Source of the DNA: Haplomitrium mnioides
Lineage: Eukaryota > Marchantiophyta > Haplomitriopsida > Calobryales
DNA: 60,871 nt
Reading direction: 5' to 3'
Assembly (NCBI GenBank): GCA_049999725.1
Contig: JBNGIS010035101.1
Location: 1 to 60,871 of the forward strand
The notes under the pieces are model-generated. The model had not been told where the DNA came from, ran no database searches, and was given only the letters and a program-made list of their open reading frames with translations. Below are positions 9,505 to 23,058 of this stretch, piece by piece. The position numbers and the translations under genes were made by a program. How positions within the stretch are numbered: position 1 is the stretch's first letter; every line of letters starts with the position of its first letter.

Positions 9505-11530
9505 AATAAGAGCAACGAGTAGCGATGCAAGAATTGAAGGAATACTTGTCTTTACCACTTGCTTTTCGACAAATCTCATATGAAGAGAGTAAGCTATTAT
9601 TGCTCATAGTGGATACAGATTCTATAGCTATTGTATAGGCTTCAAGGTAAGATGATGAAGAAGGACAACATTATGCAGTTAGATTTGGAGCAAAATTGTT
9701 GAGTGAGAAGCAAAGAAGTTATCTTCAAGTCAAAAAAAAAGTTATGGGGAGCAGTGACCACAATGAAGACTCAGAGAGAGTATTTGATTGGAGCACCAAT
9801 AATAGTAGAAACTGATTGCTTACCACTTCTTGGGATGATCACCAACTACACCTTTCTAGATATTGCTATAGTATGGTGGATTGCATATATCGAATCTCTG
9901 AATCCATTATTCAAACACATTGTTGGAAACAAAATCAGATTGAAAATTTGTTGTCTATAGCTAGATTTAAGAAGAGGAAAAAATGATTGGACAAAAATAG
10001 CATATAGATACTTCAGTTTGCTCTTGAGCTTAAAAATATGCAAGTGTTTATCAACTTCACTTCATGGAGAACTTGCATGATGGTGAATGGCTAGAAATTG
10101 GGTATTATATCACCACTTCAACCAAAAAATTGGAGTGGAGTTCTACTCAATTTTAGTAGATCAGAAAAAAAGGCTTATCGGTACTTATTGCAAAATGGTT
10201 ATCTTTGGAAGAGGGCTAAATGTGAGAATAAGATGCCTTAACAAATTGTGTGATATAAATCAGTGAACAATAATAACTTTTGAAGAAATTTCATGAAAGC
10301 TTATGGTTGGACATTGAGGTATCTTTACTACTCATGCCAAGCTTAAGGAGAGTTATTGGTGGAAGGGTTTGTACAAATGATGTGGTTTCTTTGTTGAGGC
10401 TTGTCCAACATGTTAAATATATTCAAAACTCCGCCATAAAGATGGATTGCATCCTACTTATCATTTTGCTTTACATTATAAGTGGGTTGTTGATTTAGTC
10501 ATCCTACCAATAGGAGTTTGGAAGAGACACTACATAGTATTAGCAATGGAGGATTTGTCAAATCAAGTTGAGAGTAGGGTCTTGTGAATTAAAACAATAG
10601 AGGAAATTTGTAAATTTTTGCTTGAGGTTGCCATTTGTCGATATGCATGTTTGGGAAAGACTACAACGGATAGAGGAGAGTTAGATGCTAAAGAATCCCA
10701 AAAATTCTTTGCTCAATGTGGGGTCAAATTGGTCTTTACTACAACAAAAACCCTGAAAGGAATGTTAAGAGTGAACAAAGACATCTACTAATCATTAAAG
10801 CTCTTCTTAAAGCCTACAAGGGGAAAGCATATGAGTGACCAAGGTTTTCTTCCATTTTCTCTATGGATTGATAAAGCCACTCATAGTACACTCATTGGTT
10901 ACATGCTTGCTGAATTAATCCAAGGTCAAAAATTGATTATGCCTATTCATAATTATATTCCAACTTGGAGTGCATTGCCTTATGAGGATCATATCTCACA
11001 AGAGGAGTTGTTTGCACTACGGATAAGAAAGCTGGAAAAAAGACCTGAATCTTATGAGAGCATGGATTTGAATTTTCCAACAAGTGTTTCATTCAACACT
11101 TTGGTTGAAATTTGATGTTTTTGTTGATCGAAGAGTTTTGTTCGTGAGTTTGTGGTGCAGAGGTTTGATGAAGGCTACTATGAGCAAATACTTGCTTCAT
11201 CTGCTCTATTTGTGATGCCATTCATTGTAAATGATTTTGAGGTTTTTATATTTACTTTTTTTTTTAGAAGTGATAGTAGGAAGGAGAGATACTAATCAAA
11301 ATGGGTGATTATAGATGATGGCTTTGTTGGTCCTCCTCAAAACCTTCCACCTTTTGATTGGTGATTTCTTTCTCAAGAAATATCAAAGGTTCATTACTGC
11401 CAATACATTTCCATGAGATTTGGCACAGCTTTTTGGGAGCAAGTGGAACAATTTCAAATCCTTGTCATTCTACCATTAGTGACTTACAACGAAACTTGGA
11501 CTTTAGCTATCTATTATTCGGTTTACCTAT
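9505..11530 (+). pseudogene. Ty3/gypsy pol remnant of a second lineage (RNase H and integrase)
   Basis: From about 9510 the + strand encodes the end of reverse transcriptase and RNase H (LLSEKQRSYLQVKKKLWG, REYLIGAPIIVETDCLPLLG, WIAYIESLNPLFKHI). It continues into an integrase zinc-binding region around 10270-10410, an integrase core with a DRGELDAKE-type segment near 10670, and a C-terminal part near 10830-11115 (MLAELIQGQK, PTWSALPYEDHIS). Several frameshifts and stops interrupt it. A further open stretch (FDEGYYEQILASSALF, near 11170) continues the element. The residues clearly differ from the chromodomain gypsies elsewhere, so this is a separate, older family. Gag, protease and most of reverse transcriptase are absent. 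Confidence 0.8.
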
Positions 11531-13179
11531 CTATTAGTTTATTTGTATAAGGCTGTTGTGTTTGGCTCATAGTTCATTTCTTTAGCCTGAGATATCTATT
11601 TGAGATTGATATGTGCTAATAAAGTTAGATTAAATATATTATTTTTCTTCTTCAAGTAGTTAAGTTAGGAAAAAAAGAGATTAGGGTCGGAGAGAAAAAG
11701 GAGGAAAAGAGGGATTTTCAAGGAATAAATTCAATAGAGAGAGCAAGGAGCACAAATAAATAGAGCTTTAAAATTCAAATGAAGAAGTTTCCTTCGATTT
11801 CAAGTTGCTACTTATCAAACTACATTTGGTAGAGAGATATAATCACAACTTAGAGTGGAGAAAGTTTCTTTTGCTGAAAATAGATGGCATTGTGGAAACA
11901 AACCACATGCTACGCTTGTAAAATTTCAGCCGCATTGGAGTATGAAGGTAAATGAAATGAGTCTTTGAGTTTCTCAATGCCAAAAATGCTACAAATTGAA
12001 GGGGATTAGAGACTCCTCATCCTAAATGAAATTTTTTTTTCTTTGATGCTCTGAAAATTTTAGAGGGTGAGAGTTGTATTTAAGAGATAAACAAGGTGAT
12101 AAAATAGGATGTTTTGGGGTTGAATGACAAGAGTTACATTGATTTCAATTCAATGTTCTACTATATGTATGAGTAGAGGAGATTCAACTACAACTCAAAA
12201 GAAAATTACTGATCCAAAGCTGAAATTCTGTATGGATATGTGAAAACAATCACAAAAGACGTGTGTAAGTTTTTGGTCTCACTAAAGAATGAAAAAGTAC
12301 GTTATTGAGATCTGAATGAATAGAAGGTAGAAAGCTCTTCATTGAAGGGGTTGAAACTTGCTACATCATGGAGAAAGATTGTGCCACTCATCTAAGTTGA
12401 AATTTCTCCCAAATGACTATTGTTATTTTGTCTTAAAACGCTATAAGTTTCAGTAAAGGTTCACTTAGAACAAAATTTGTGTATCAAACGTGGTGGCGTC
12501 TGTTTAGTAGTTACACCTTTATACCCTACGTATTCCAAGAGAAGAAAGCATGTACTATGACACTGCAAACTTGGTATTTTAACACAGAGATTGCACTACT
12601 ATAACATAAGACAAAGAGCAACCAAGAGATAGGGTGTTCTTGAGAGAACAACATCAAGACTTCATAGGTTACATGATCTTGATATGTTTTCTCATTCCTT
12701 TTCCATTGTGTTCCTATCATGTATTGACTACTAGTTATTCTTGTTTAGTCTTGATGTTGCAACAACTTGATTAAATACATTATATATCTTTGCTTGCTTA
12801 CTAACCTCTCATCCCTATTATGTCTTGACGATACTTTGCGTTGACTCAAGACAACTGCAATTCAAAGTTTCAAGCTTCAATTGTAATATATTATTCTTTG
12901 ATGTATACTTGTATCATGAATCAATGACAATGTACTAACATTTGCTTATGTTTATGCCACTTTATATTATTTTGCACTATAACTTTATCATATTATTTCA
13001 TTTTGTTGCATGAATTTTCTAAGTATACTTTATTTTGCTCCCATTATCTTGCTTTATTTTATATTTCAATCTTTTTGTTACTGTTGCTCACCACCTTGCT
13101 AACCTTGGTAACCTAATTCATGTTTGGTTTCTAACTTCTTACTTAATTAAAAACTAAATGTTTGCCTTCTTACTTAACT
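11531..13179. other. AT-rich sequence with no recognisable gene
   Basis: No coding region, RNA gene or repeat boundary could be supported. It may be the untranslated end or LTR of the Ty3 remnant just upstream, but no second copy is present in the window to test that. Confidence 0.5.
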
Positions 13180-13599
13180 TGTAATAATACAAGCATGAGG
13201 TTGTGGTATTTATAAGAGTTTATAGAGGAGTGAAGGAAATGGTAGAAGGTCACTTTTAGGGTTGATTTGAGATAAGATTACTTGCCTTTGAAGTCACTTT
13301 TAGAGTTTTAGGGTTGAAATTAGAAGCGACTTTTAAGTGATCAATTTAGGGTTGAAATTGGAAGTGACTTGTAAGTGAAGAAAGAGGGATGACACCTTAT
13401 TCTCTTGTAGAAATAGAAAGGCTTCATAGCCCCGCTCTTCATTCTGGAGTTCATTGCAATTTGGTTTGGCTCTTTGGTTGTTTGGCTTTGGTTAGCACTC
13501 TTGGCTTTTATTTGCTTATTGGCATTGAGTTGTGTAACTCTATTAGAGCTATCTTGAAGTTGTGGCTTATTTGGAAGTTGATCTTTGAGTTCTTTTACA
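13180..13599 (+). mobile_element. Solo gypsy LTR with target-site duplication
   Basis: A 420-bp LTR from TGTAATAATACAAGC to GAGTTCTTTTACA, flanked on both sides by TAACT (13175-13179 and 13600-13604). No internal element sequence adjoins it. A lone LTR with an intact duplication is the expected product of recombination between the two LTRs of a full element. Confidence 0.93.
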
Positions 13600-13650
13600 T
13601 AACTGGAAGCTAGATGTGGGTATAGTTGACCAGTGCTATAATATTATTTT

Positions 13651-13885
13651 TGTTAAAATATAATATTTATAGTTAATATCTAAGTTATATTAGATTAGTT
13701 AATATGAACACTAATATAATTTTAGTATAAGAACATATATCTATAGCTATATGTTAAAGAGATGAGAAGTGTTGGATAGATTAGATATGAGGAGGAATAT
13801 ATGAGATGAGCGATTGAGTCTTGCATATACATATCTAATGAATGACTTCCTACCTTAAAAATCCTTTCCTCCTTTAGCCCGTTAT
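13651..13885 (+). repeat. Copia 5' LTR
   Basis: Begins TGTTAAAATATAATATTTAT and matches the 3' LTR at 40297. It ends before a weak primer-binding-like GTTATCAGTATG at 13881-13892, which keeps ATCAG of the initiator-Met site but little else. Confidence 0.8.
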
Positions 13886-16280
13886 CAGTATGAAAGATTT
13901 TTAAAACCTTTTTTTGAAATTTAATTTACAATTTCTATATAGTTTTTTATTTGAAAAACAAATTCTTCTTCTTTGATAGAGATCCTCCTATGAATTTTTT
14001 TTTCAGCCATCTGCACTGCTTTTTTTTTTCTTCAACATAAAATTTAAAATTTTAAAAAATTTCTTACTTGTCGAAGAAGGTCGATGTAGTGTTTGTTGAC
14101 TTTGCGAGAGACATTGCGCAAGTGAATGGAGGATTTCTTTGCACAATTCTCTAGAGACGTCTTCTGGAGTGATTTATCTAGATGTATGTATTTTTGTGTT
14201 AGCACTGTTGCTTGCCAAGAATTCTATAATATCATCTAAGACTGTCTCAACTATTGAGATAATCAAAAATTTGGCGTGTGGTCTCTGTGATGCCATCTCG
14301 TTGCATATGCATTGCCAACATTGAGATTTGATTTGCAACAACAAAAGCTCTAAAAAGGATACAATATATAGGATGAATGTACAAGTTGTGCATTCTCCAT
14401 ATAAAAAATTTTGGTCGATGATACGTTTTTGGACACATATGTTGCAAGTTATCATATCCAAAGCATGTGCAGTTAGAGCTAACTTCAAAGGCATGAATTT
14501 TTCCAATGTTGTGATCGACATAGTGGCTTTTGACAAGTCTGATTTCGGAGCAAGGTTGAAGTGAGCAGAAGGTGATGTGGAGAAAAGATCCAATTGAAGA
14601 GATTTGCCAAAGAAAAGATAACAAAAATCAGAAAGAATTGGAATACCTGATCAATGAACATCATATTGAAGAAACCTGCAAAGAAAGAACAAAACAAAGA
14701 ATTGAAAATAGAAGCATATTGACTACAGAAGCATGTTGAAGAAAAAGAGTTTCAGATCTTTGCCACCATCTAAGAAATCATGAATAAACTGAAGAACCAC
14801 ACCAAAAAAGAAAAAATCGATGATGTAGACTCTCTTTGGGACTCGATGGAGAGAAGCAAAACCATCCACCTGATTAAAGAAAAAATTGATCTAATCAGAG
14901 TTATAAAATCAATAAAGAACTAAAAAGTTGAAAATAAAAGAGAAAACATATCTGAAATCAATAGCATATTGCTATTCGACAAATCTGTCAAAGGAGAATG
15001 CAAAACTCAAAGCATAGTTGGGGGAGTCTCTACAAGAGAGATTGAAATCAACAGAGAATTGAGTGTAACAAAATTCAAAAAGGAGGAATATGAGAACCCT
15101 ATTTGAAGAACAACAGATGATGCATTGAAGAAGAGCTCCACTTAAATTTTCGACACATATTGAACATAATCAAAAACATTGAAATTGATAAAAGAGCTTA
15201 ATGATGAACAACAACATACTGAAGAAGGGAGCAAAGAGCTGCTTGATGTATCAAAAAAGAAGAAGAAATAATCACTTATTTGTAAATCGATGGAGAAACA
15301 ATTTCACCTTGAAGAAAGCAAATGAGCTTGTTGATGAAGCCCTAAGTCGACAAAGAACATCTAGACAAAGAAAAGCTCACAAAGAAGACATATACACCAA
15401 GAAGCATTCAATGTAGCAAATGCAGAGCTCATAAATGGACGAAACATGCTTGAAAGAAAGAACAACAACATCATATCGAAGAATGATAAATTTAAGTGAA
15501 GAGTAGATCAAAGAGAGCACAAATCACAGTAGAAAATAGCTTGAAGAAGCCATGGTTGATAAAAAATTGAAGAATCAAACTCCAATACCCTAAATACAAT
15601 TTTGCAAAAAAAAAAGTTTAAAAAAAATATAAGTAGCTTGAATTTGAACACAACAACTCGATGAAGAAGAAAGCAGCTTCATGAAGATCTAAAACTATAA
15701 ATGAACACTTGAACACTACAACTCGACAAAAACTTGAAGAGTCGAGCACTAATAAAATATGGCTCAACTCAATGGTCTGACAAATATTACACATGACATT
15801 CGACTGACTAAATTGCTTGAAGGAGAACACAATATACAATGTTCTGAAATTGTAAGAGAACAAAGTACCTTGCTACAAGAGTCATAGTAAGATGTTGTTG
15901 GAGAAGACAACCCAAAATTGAAGATTGAAGATACAAAAATTAAGAATTTGAAGAAATTATATAGATTCCATAAGTAGGATGATCAATTGAGCTTTGCTGA
16001 AGATGGATATGAGATCCAATTGTTGTTGATACACTCTAGAATTGCAAATTGATGATTGGAGAATGATGAATCAAGACTGATTTGTGACAACATAAAAGTT
16101 GATATTTTGTCTACATCAAATACATCAGGGAAAATACATATCTCAAACAAATTTGAGCTATTCTCAATACTGCAAATCTGAATCAAATCAGCTTTCAACA
16201 ACAAAAATTTTCTGAATTTCAGCATTTGTTATTTTATATTTTGAGAACTAAATTGTTGAACCTTGCATCATAATACAGTC
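13886..16280 (+). other. Copia leader region, no supported gene
   Basis: About 2.4 kb between the 5' LTR and gag. The second half is strikingly purine-rich on +, with many GAAGAA and TTGAAGAA words. Open stretches on both strands are short and resemble no known protein. Such a leader is long for a copia element, so it may contain further diverged insertions. Confidence 0.55.
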
Positions 16281-19200
16281 ATGGAAAAGCTCACCTTCAA
16301 ACCATTGACCATAGATGGAGAGAATTACCTCTCATGGTCATTAGATGCTACAACTCACCTTGTCTCTAAGGAATTGGAGACAATAATTCTAACTAATGAA
16401 GAGATAAGTGCACAGTAGAGAGCATATGCACTGGTTTTTCTGAGGCATCACCTTATTGATCCTCTCAAACTCCAATATCTTAATAAAATTAATCCTAGAA
16501 CTCTATGAGATCAACTAAAAGACAGGTTTGATCATACAAAGACAATACACATGTCCAAAGCCAAACATGATTGGGTAAATTTGAGAGTTCAAGACTTCAC
16601 TACAATATCTAAATACAACAATGAATTATTCAAGATTACTTCACAACTCACTTTATGTGGGAAACTTGTTAATGATGAGGAAGAGATAGAGAAGACTCTA
16701 TCAACATTCCATCCAACCAACATGATTGTGTTAGCACAATACAGAAATATGAGATTCACACGATACATATAATTGATAGCTCATATGCTACTTGTTGAGA
16801 AGCACAAAAACTTTTGTTGAAGAGCTCTATAAAGAGACCACCTGGCACATTGCCCATATCTCAGCCTCCTAAAATTGTTTATGTTGTACCTACAATGAAT
16901 AGAGGGACTTCCAGCAGAAGAGCCAATTACACAAGCGGAAGTCAAGCTTCTAGAAGGGCCAAATTCCTCACTGCAAGCCAAGGACAAGCATTCAGAGGGA
17001 GGGGAAAAGGCCAAACTACATGTGGTCATCCTTATACAAGAGGAAGCAAAGGTGGCAGACTTCCTACTGTGATTCGATCTGCACCGACTACAAGTCATCC
17101 TGCAACATCGACTATATGTTTCACATGTGGAACACAGAGACACGCTTAGAAGAGGTGTAGAATCCTTGCACATCTGGTTTCCTTATACAACCAGAGACTA
17201 ATAGTACCTTTTTGGAAAAGGAGGAGACCTTGAGTGATTACATTGCAAATGATGTAGATCTTGCAAAAAACCACATGATCACTTGTAGTTCTCAGGTCAT
17301 TCCTCTTGATGACAACAAAACTTGCATCATTGATAATGGAAGTACTCATACACTCTTGAAATGCAGATCTTACTTCTCACATATTACACTATCAAGTCGA
17401 CGGACGACGATAATCATGGGAAGTAATAATCTTGAAGAAGGACATGAACTTGCGTAGATCATTTTATCGCACAGAGCAGTCCTGAATATTAAATATGCCA
17501 TTTATGCTCCTAATGCTACTAGGAATTTGATAACTTTTAAGCATATGGGTGACAATGATTTCCATATTCATACTAGTACTCGTAGAGATCAAAAATTCTT
17601 ACACATTTTGCAAAGGATTTATGAAGGTATAATAATAAAGGAAGCATTGTTTGCTTACCCGCTTGAATTCTATGTTATCCAAATCCAAACTTTTCATACT
17701 GTTGGAATACAAACCTATCAATCGGAGTTATGGAATAAACATTTGGGACATCCGCGTACAACTATGTTTCATAAGATAATGAAAGTAAACCAAAACATTC
17801 CCACTAGCGTTAGCCCTCGATCGATCACGCAGCTATGCAACACATGTTCTCAATGGAAATTGATCCTTCCACCAACAATATCCAAGACTATTATAGAGAT
17901 ACCAAAATTTCTTGAATGAATACATGCTGATGTGTGTGGTCCTATTGATCTATTAAGTGGTATATTTTGATATTTTTTGGTTATCATATGCACTTCATCA
18001 AAGTTGGCACAAGTTTCTTTGATTTCTACTCAAAATTTAGTCTTTCTTGGAATTCTAGCACACATTTTGAAATTGGAAGCTCAATTTTTAGATAACCCAA
18101 TCAGAATTCTAAGAGTGGACAATGCGGGAGAATTTACATCAAAGACTTTTGATAGTTTTTGTATGACTATAAGCATAGATATCCAATACTCGGTAACGCA
18201 TATCCATTTCTAGAATGACATTGTTGAACGAGTAATACGCAACATACAAATGATTGCACGATCCATGCTACTGCAAACCAAATTGTTGGTTTTAGCTTGG
18301 GGTCATGCAGTATTACATGCTACATCACTATTGAAATATTGGCCATCATCATTTCATTTCTTGACTCCTCACCAATTTGCCTTTGAGACTACTCTCGACT
18401 TATCTCACCTTTGAGTTTTTGGATGCCAAGTTCTTGTGCCTACTATGGGTCCTCAAGGATAGAAAGCCATATATATAGGATATGACTCTACTTCAATCAT
18501 ACGCTATTTGGAACCATCCACAATGGATGTTTTTCAATCCATATTTGTGGATCGCCATTTCTATAAGGACATCTTTCTATCTTTATTTGAGGAACAAAAT
18601 GAATTATCCTCAATACCGAAAGAATTACAATGGGTGACATCATCCATTTTATGGATTGATCAAAGAACTAGGTAGTGTGAGGATGAAGTCAAGAGATTAT
18701 TATATTTAACTAAAACAATTGAACAATCTCCAGACTCATTTAATAAGATTGCAAAGGCGACTAGGTCACACATACATGTTGAAAACATCTCTAAACATTT
18801 GCAAGAGTTGACAAAACTAGCACATGATCATGCACCAAGCATAAAGAGAGGATGCTCTTTAGGTGCCAAAGACTCTCAACCTCAATGAAGAGTTTTGACT
18901 GAGAGGATATTTACCCTCTACAAATGTGCCATCATCATCTAATGCATCTATACCTCCACTGATTATTTCTCCCATAGAGATTGCAGCGAATGAAGAAATT
19001 TCTATTCATTATATGGATATTATGACCAAATGGAAGACAAAGAGTGTGCAAATAGATGATCATTTTTCATATATGATTTCTCAAACTATATTTTATATTC
19101 CCCCCAATCTAAGGATTGCTAAAGAGGCACAAGACAACCCTAATTGGCCGGAATGGGAAAAGACAATGAATTCAAAATTGGATTCTATGATCCAAAGGAA

Positions 19201-20793
19201 AGTGTTTGGTCTTATTGTCCCCACACTTTCTGACACCTATTTGACAGGTTATCGATAGATATTTGTAAAAAAAAAAATGCTAAAAGAAAAATTGTCAAAT
19301 ATAAGGCACGTCTTGTAGCCAAAGGTTATATACAGATACCTAAGAGAGACTTTGATCTCATATATGCCGCTGTCATAGATGCTATCACTTATCAATACCT
19401 AGTTGGCTTTTCTCTAGGACATGAGCTCATGATACATCAGATGGATGTAGTGACAACATACTTTAATAGCATATTAGATACCTAGATTTATATGAGAGCA
19501 CCCTAAGAGCTAATTGCCATGAATATCTATCATATTTAAGGGGAGTATGTCTCCAAGAAGAAACCTCAAAGCTATACATCTACTTCTACACATCATACCA
19601 CAATGAGGCCCAATGGAGTGAGTACTGGGTGGCCAAGGATGGACATGCAGTTTAGATCATCCGATCTATATATGGACTTAAGCAAAGTGGTAGAATATGG
19701 TTTCAAATATTTCAAGAAGAGATGTTAGTTATAGGTTTTCACCATGGCGGCATTGCGCCATGTTTATTTAGTAAACATGTCAACAATGACTTTATAATTG
19801 TTGCGATATATGTTGATGATATAATCTTTTTGGTCATAAATCCTTACTTGAGCATACTAATATAATGTTTAAGAGAATTTTTGACATGAAGAATATTGGT
19901 CAGACCACTTATTGTTTAGGCCTTCAATTTGAGAACTTACAAGATGGCATAATTTTGCATCAAAGTACATATACTAAGAAGATCCTCAAAAAATTTAACA
20001 TGGATAAATCTCATCTTGTTGCATCTCCTATGGAGGTACATGCATTTGATCGAGATAAAGATATGTTTAAGAAGAGAACTGAAAATGAGACTTTACTTGA
20101 ATTTGAGAAGCCTTATCTCTTAGCCATTGGCGCTCTTATGTTTCTTGCTAATCAAACTTATCTTGATGTTTCATTTGCCGTGAACTTGCTATCTAGACAT
20201 AGTTCGCAATCCACTATATGGTATTGGAATAGGATTAAACATATCTTTCGATACTTACAAGGCATCATTGATATGGGACTTTATTACCGTAGACATACTA
20301 AAAAGATCCTCACTGATTATGTTGATGCTGGATATCTATCTGATCCAGACGATGCAAAATCACAAACAAGTTATGTATTCCTATATGGCCCTACTACTGT
20401 ATCTTGGAAGAGTACTAAGCAGACACTAACTTATACCTCTTCTAATCATTTAAAAATTATAGCGTTGTATAAGGCTAGTAGAGAGTGTATTTGGCTTAGG
20501 AGGATGATTGATCATATAAGTGTGCATCCTGGTTTGCTTTGTTTGACTAATCTTATTGTTTTGTATGAAGATAATTTGGCATGTGTTGAACAAGTTTCCA
20601 AGGTATTCATTAAATGAGATCGTATCAAATGCGTTGCGCAGAATTTTTTTTTACTTATGAGCAATAGGATGAGACTATTTTTGTGCAGATTATTGCAAGC
20701 AAGGACAATCGAGCCAACTTATTTACGAAGGCTTTGACTTCAGCTCTTCATTGGCTTCATTGTGATGACATTGGTCTACATCGACTTTCTTAA
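16281..20793 (+). pseudogene. Ty1/copia gag-pol, degenerate
   Basis: Gag starts at ATG 16281 (MEKLTFKPLTIDGENYLSW), hits TAG within 50 codons, and ends with a zinc knuckle (CFTCGTQRHA, stop, KRC; near 17119-17160) that keeps the C-C-H-C spacing. Protease has IIDNGSTHTL near 17327, with asparagine replacing the usual serine of D-S-G. A pre-integrase motif follows (LWNKHLGHP near 17731), then integrase (VDNAGEFTSKTF near 18115). Reverse transcriptase begins around 19090 with NPNWPEWEKTMNSKLDSM, includes RSIYGLKQSGRIWFQ near 19660 and the catalytic YVDDI at 19809-19823. RNase H follows (SWKSTKQTLTYTSSNH near 20405) and ends at TAA 20791. Integrase preceding reverse transcriptase identifies copia. 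Frameshifts near 19320, 19700 and elsewhere inactivate it. Confidence 0.9.
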
Positions 20794-20812
20794 CTCTTCG
20801 ACTCTAAAAGAA

Positions 20813-21188
20813 CTCAAAGACCAACTTCCAAATGAGTAAAAACTTCAAGATAACTCTAATAGAATTATACAACTCAAAGCCAATAAGCAAACAAAATCCA
20901 AGAGTGCTAGCCAAAGCCAAGCAACCAAAGAGCCAAACCAAATTGAGAGGAACTCCAGAACAAGAAGTGGAGCTAAGAAGCCCTTCTATTTATACAAGAT
21001 AAGAGGGTGTCATCCCTCTTTCTTCACTTACAAGTCACTTCTAATTTTAACCATAAAAGTGACTCTCTACTAAAAGTGACTTCACAAGTAATAAATCTTA
21101 TCTCAACCCTAAAACTGACTTTTGACCACTTACTTCTCTCCTCTCTATTTTCTTATAAATAGCACAACCTTATGCTTGTACTATTACA
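20813..21188 (-). repeat. E4 LTR, left copy
   Basis: Starts TCTAAAAGAACTC (the usual TG has become TC) and ends TGTACTATTACA, 376 bp. The complement of the polypurine tract, TAATCCCCACCTTCTAA, follows directly, so this is the 3' LTR of the minus-strand element. Confidence 0.9.
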
Positions 21189-22439
21189 TAATCCCCACCT
21201 TCTAATCGATGAAGTCCTCATCGTTGCCGCAACTTTCAAATATTTGAATAGCCTCTTGAGTATCCTCAAGATTTGAATAAGGTTACCAAGTAGCATCATG
21301 AAGTCGATAGCCTTTCTACAAAACCTTGTATTGAACTTGTGGATGTTGCTCTTGTTTGATAACTCTTTTCTCCAAAATGCAGTCCACTTCAAATTTTTCA
21401 TGATCATGAAGAACAATAGCATTAGAAAGAAGTTGAACATGATTTGGAGAAAAAAGATGGACTAAGAACAAAAGGCTTAAGTTTAGATACATGAAACACA
21501 AGATGAATCTTCATATAAAGAAGGAGGTCAAGTTTATAAGCAACGAGAGAAAAAACCTCAGAAATAGAGAAAGGACCAATCCAAGTAGAAGATAACTTAC
21601 GAACTTGAGTATCTAAAGACAATATGAGATTGTGAGTAGATAATATAACTTGGTCATCTAAAACATAAGAACAATCACGATGCTGGCTATCAACATATTG
21701 TGTTTGTTGATTTTGGGCAATAGTAAGATGGTTGCAAGCATCTTGCAAGGAAGAAGATAAATGAGAAAAAAAGGTACAAATACTTGGAACAATTGGAAGA
21801 AACATGAGAAAGCAAACCATCAAGAATAAGAAGGTGTTGACCCAAATTAAGAAAGAAAGGAGAAAACCCCATACTTTCTTGTTTGGAGTTGTTGTAGACA
21901 AACTCCACAACCGGTAAGAAACTATCCCAATCGGTTTGATGAACGTGTGAAGCATATCCTCCACATTGCGAATAACGTGCTCTATTTGCCCCTCTGTTTG
22001 AGGATGATAAGTAGGAGAGATAGAGAGTTTGGTGCCTAAAAGTTTTAACAACTCTCGCCAAAACTTTCCAGTGAAACACGGATCTCTATTAGATATTAAC
22101 ACCTTGGGCACTCCATGACGACAAAAGACAATATCAAAGTAAATTTTTGCCAATTGTGGAGCATCTACTGCATCCATCGTTGGTGTTAAATGAATCTGTT
22201 TGTTGAGCTTGTCTATAAACACCACAATGGCAATAAACTCACGAAGCGTAGTTGGAAGTGAAGTGACAAGATCCAAACTTACATGTTCCCAATGAGGAGT
22301 AAGAATTGGTAATGGTGGAAGAGTCCTACTGGTTTTTGACTCAAGGCTTTGTTTTATTGACAACTTTCACACGAACGAACAAAACCACGAACCTCTTGAG
22401 CCAAGTTAGGCCACCACCATGTGTGTTGAAGCAACTCTG

Positions 22440-22489
22440 TAGTTTTATCTACTCCAATATGTGTATCAAGCTTGGAGTAGATAAAACTA
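22440..22489. repeat. 18-bp perfect inverted repeat inside E4 integrase region
   Basis: TAGTTTTATCTACTCCAA and its exact complement TTGGAGTAGATAAAACTA flank a 14-base loop. In E5 this place (36830-36860) has only the first arm. Sequence beyond the second arm to about 22535 matches the + strand of other copies (compare 6655-6680 and 6570-6612). So a short piece of the element is present in reversed orientation. Confidence 0.85.
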
Positions 22490-23058
22490 TTGAGGCCATC
22501 AATTATATGTTCTACAAGATAATATGCTTTGAATAGCTCGTTTACAAGAAGAATTTCAATAGAGAATACCATCTCGAATGGAAAAAGAATGACACTCACT
22601 ATCTTTGTCTGCCAATTGTGCCCAAACAAAACTAACAAAAAACATCTTCTTGTAGTTTTTGATGATAGCTCCTACTAATTGCCTCATCCAATGTAAGGTG
22701 CTAATGTTGCTCACCTCTATTGTATTCACTCAATGATCTGACCTTTGTGATAGTGCATCAAGAATGGTGTGGAACCTTCTTGGCTTGTACTCTAGTTTGA
22801 CATCAAAGAGTTGCAATTGGTCTTCCTATCGATGATAGCGATTTGTCATATTTTCCAAATAGATTGCTTGTAACAATGGTTTATGATCTATGCGCATAAA
22901 CACAAGTCTTCGCAAAAGATATTGTTTCCACACTTTGGTAGCATAAACCATTGTCAATTGCTCTCGATCCCTAGCAAAATAATTTCTCTCCGCCACATTT
23001 AATCGGCGTGACATGAAAGCAATTAGTTGAAGTCCATCTTCAAACTCTTGCTGCAAAA

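Noticed and set aside
14174-14624. Two overlapping minus-strand frames of 125-139 codons in the copia leader
   Set aside because: No motif, cysteine- and phenylalanine-rich content typical of AT-rich random translation, and antisense to an element leader.
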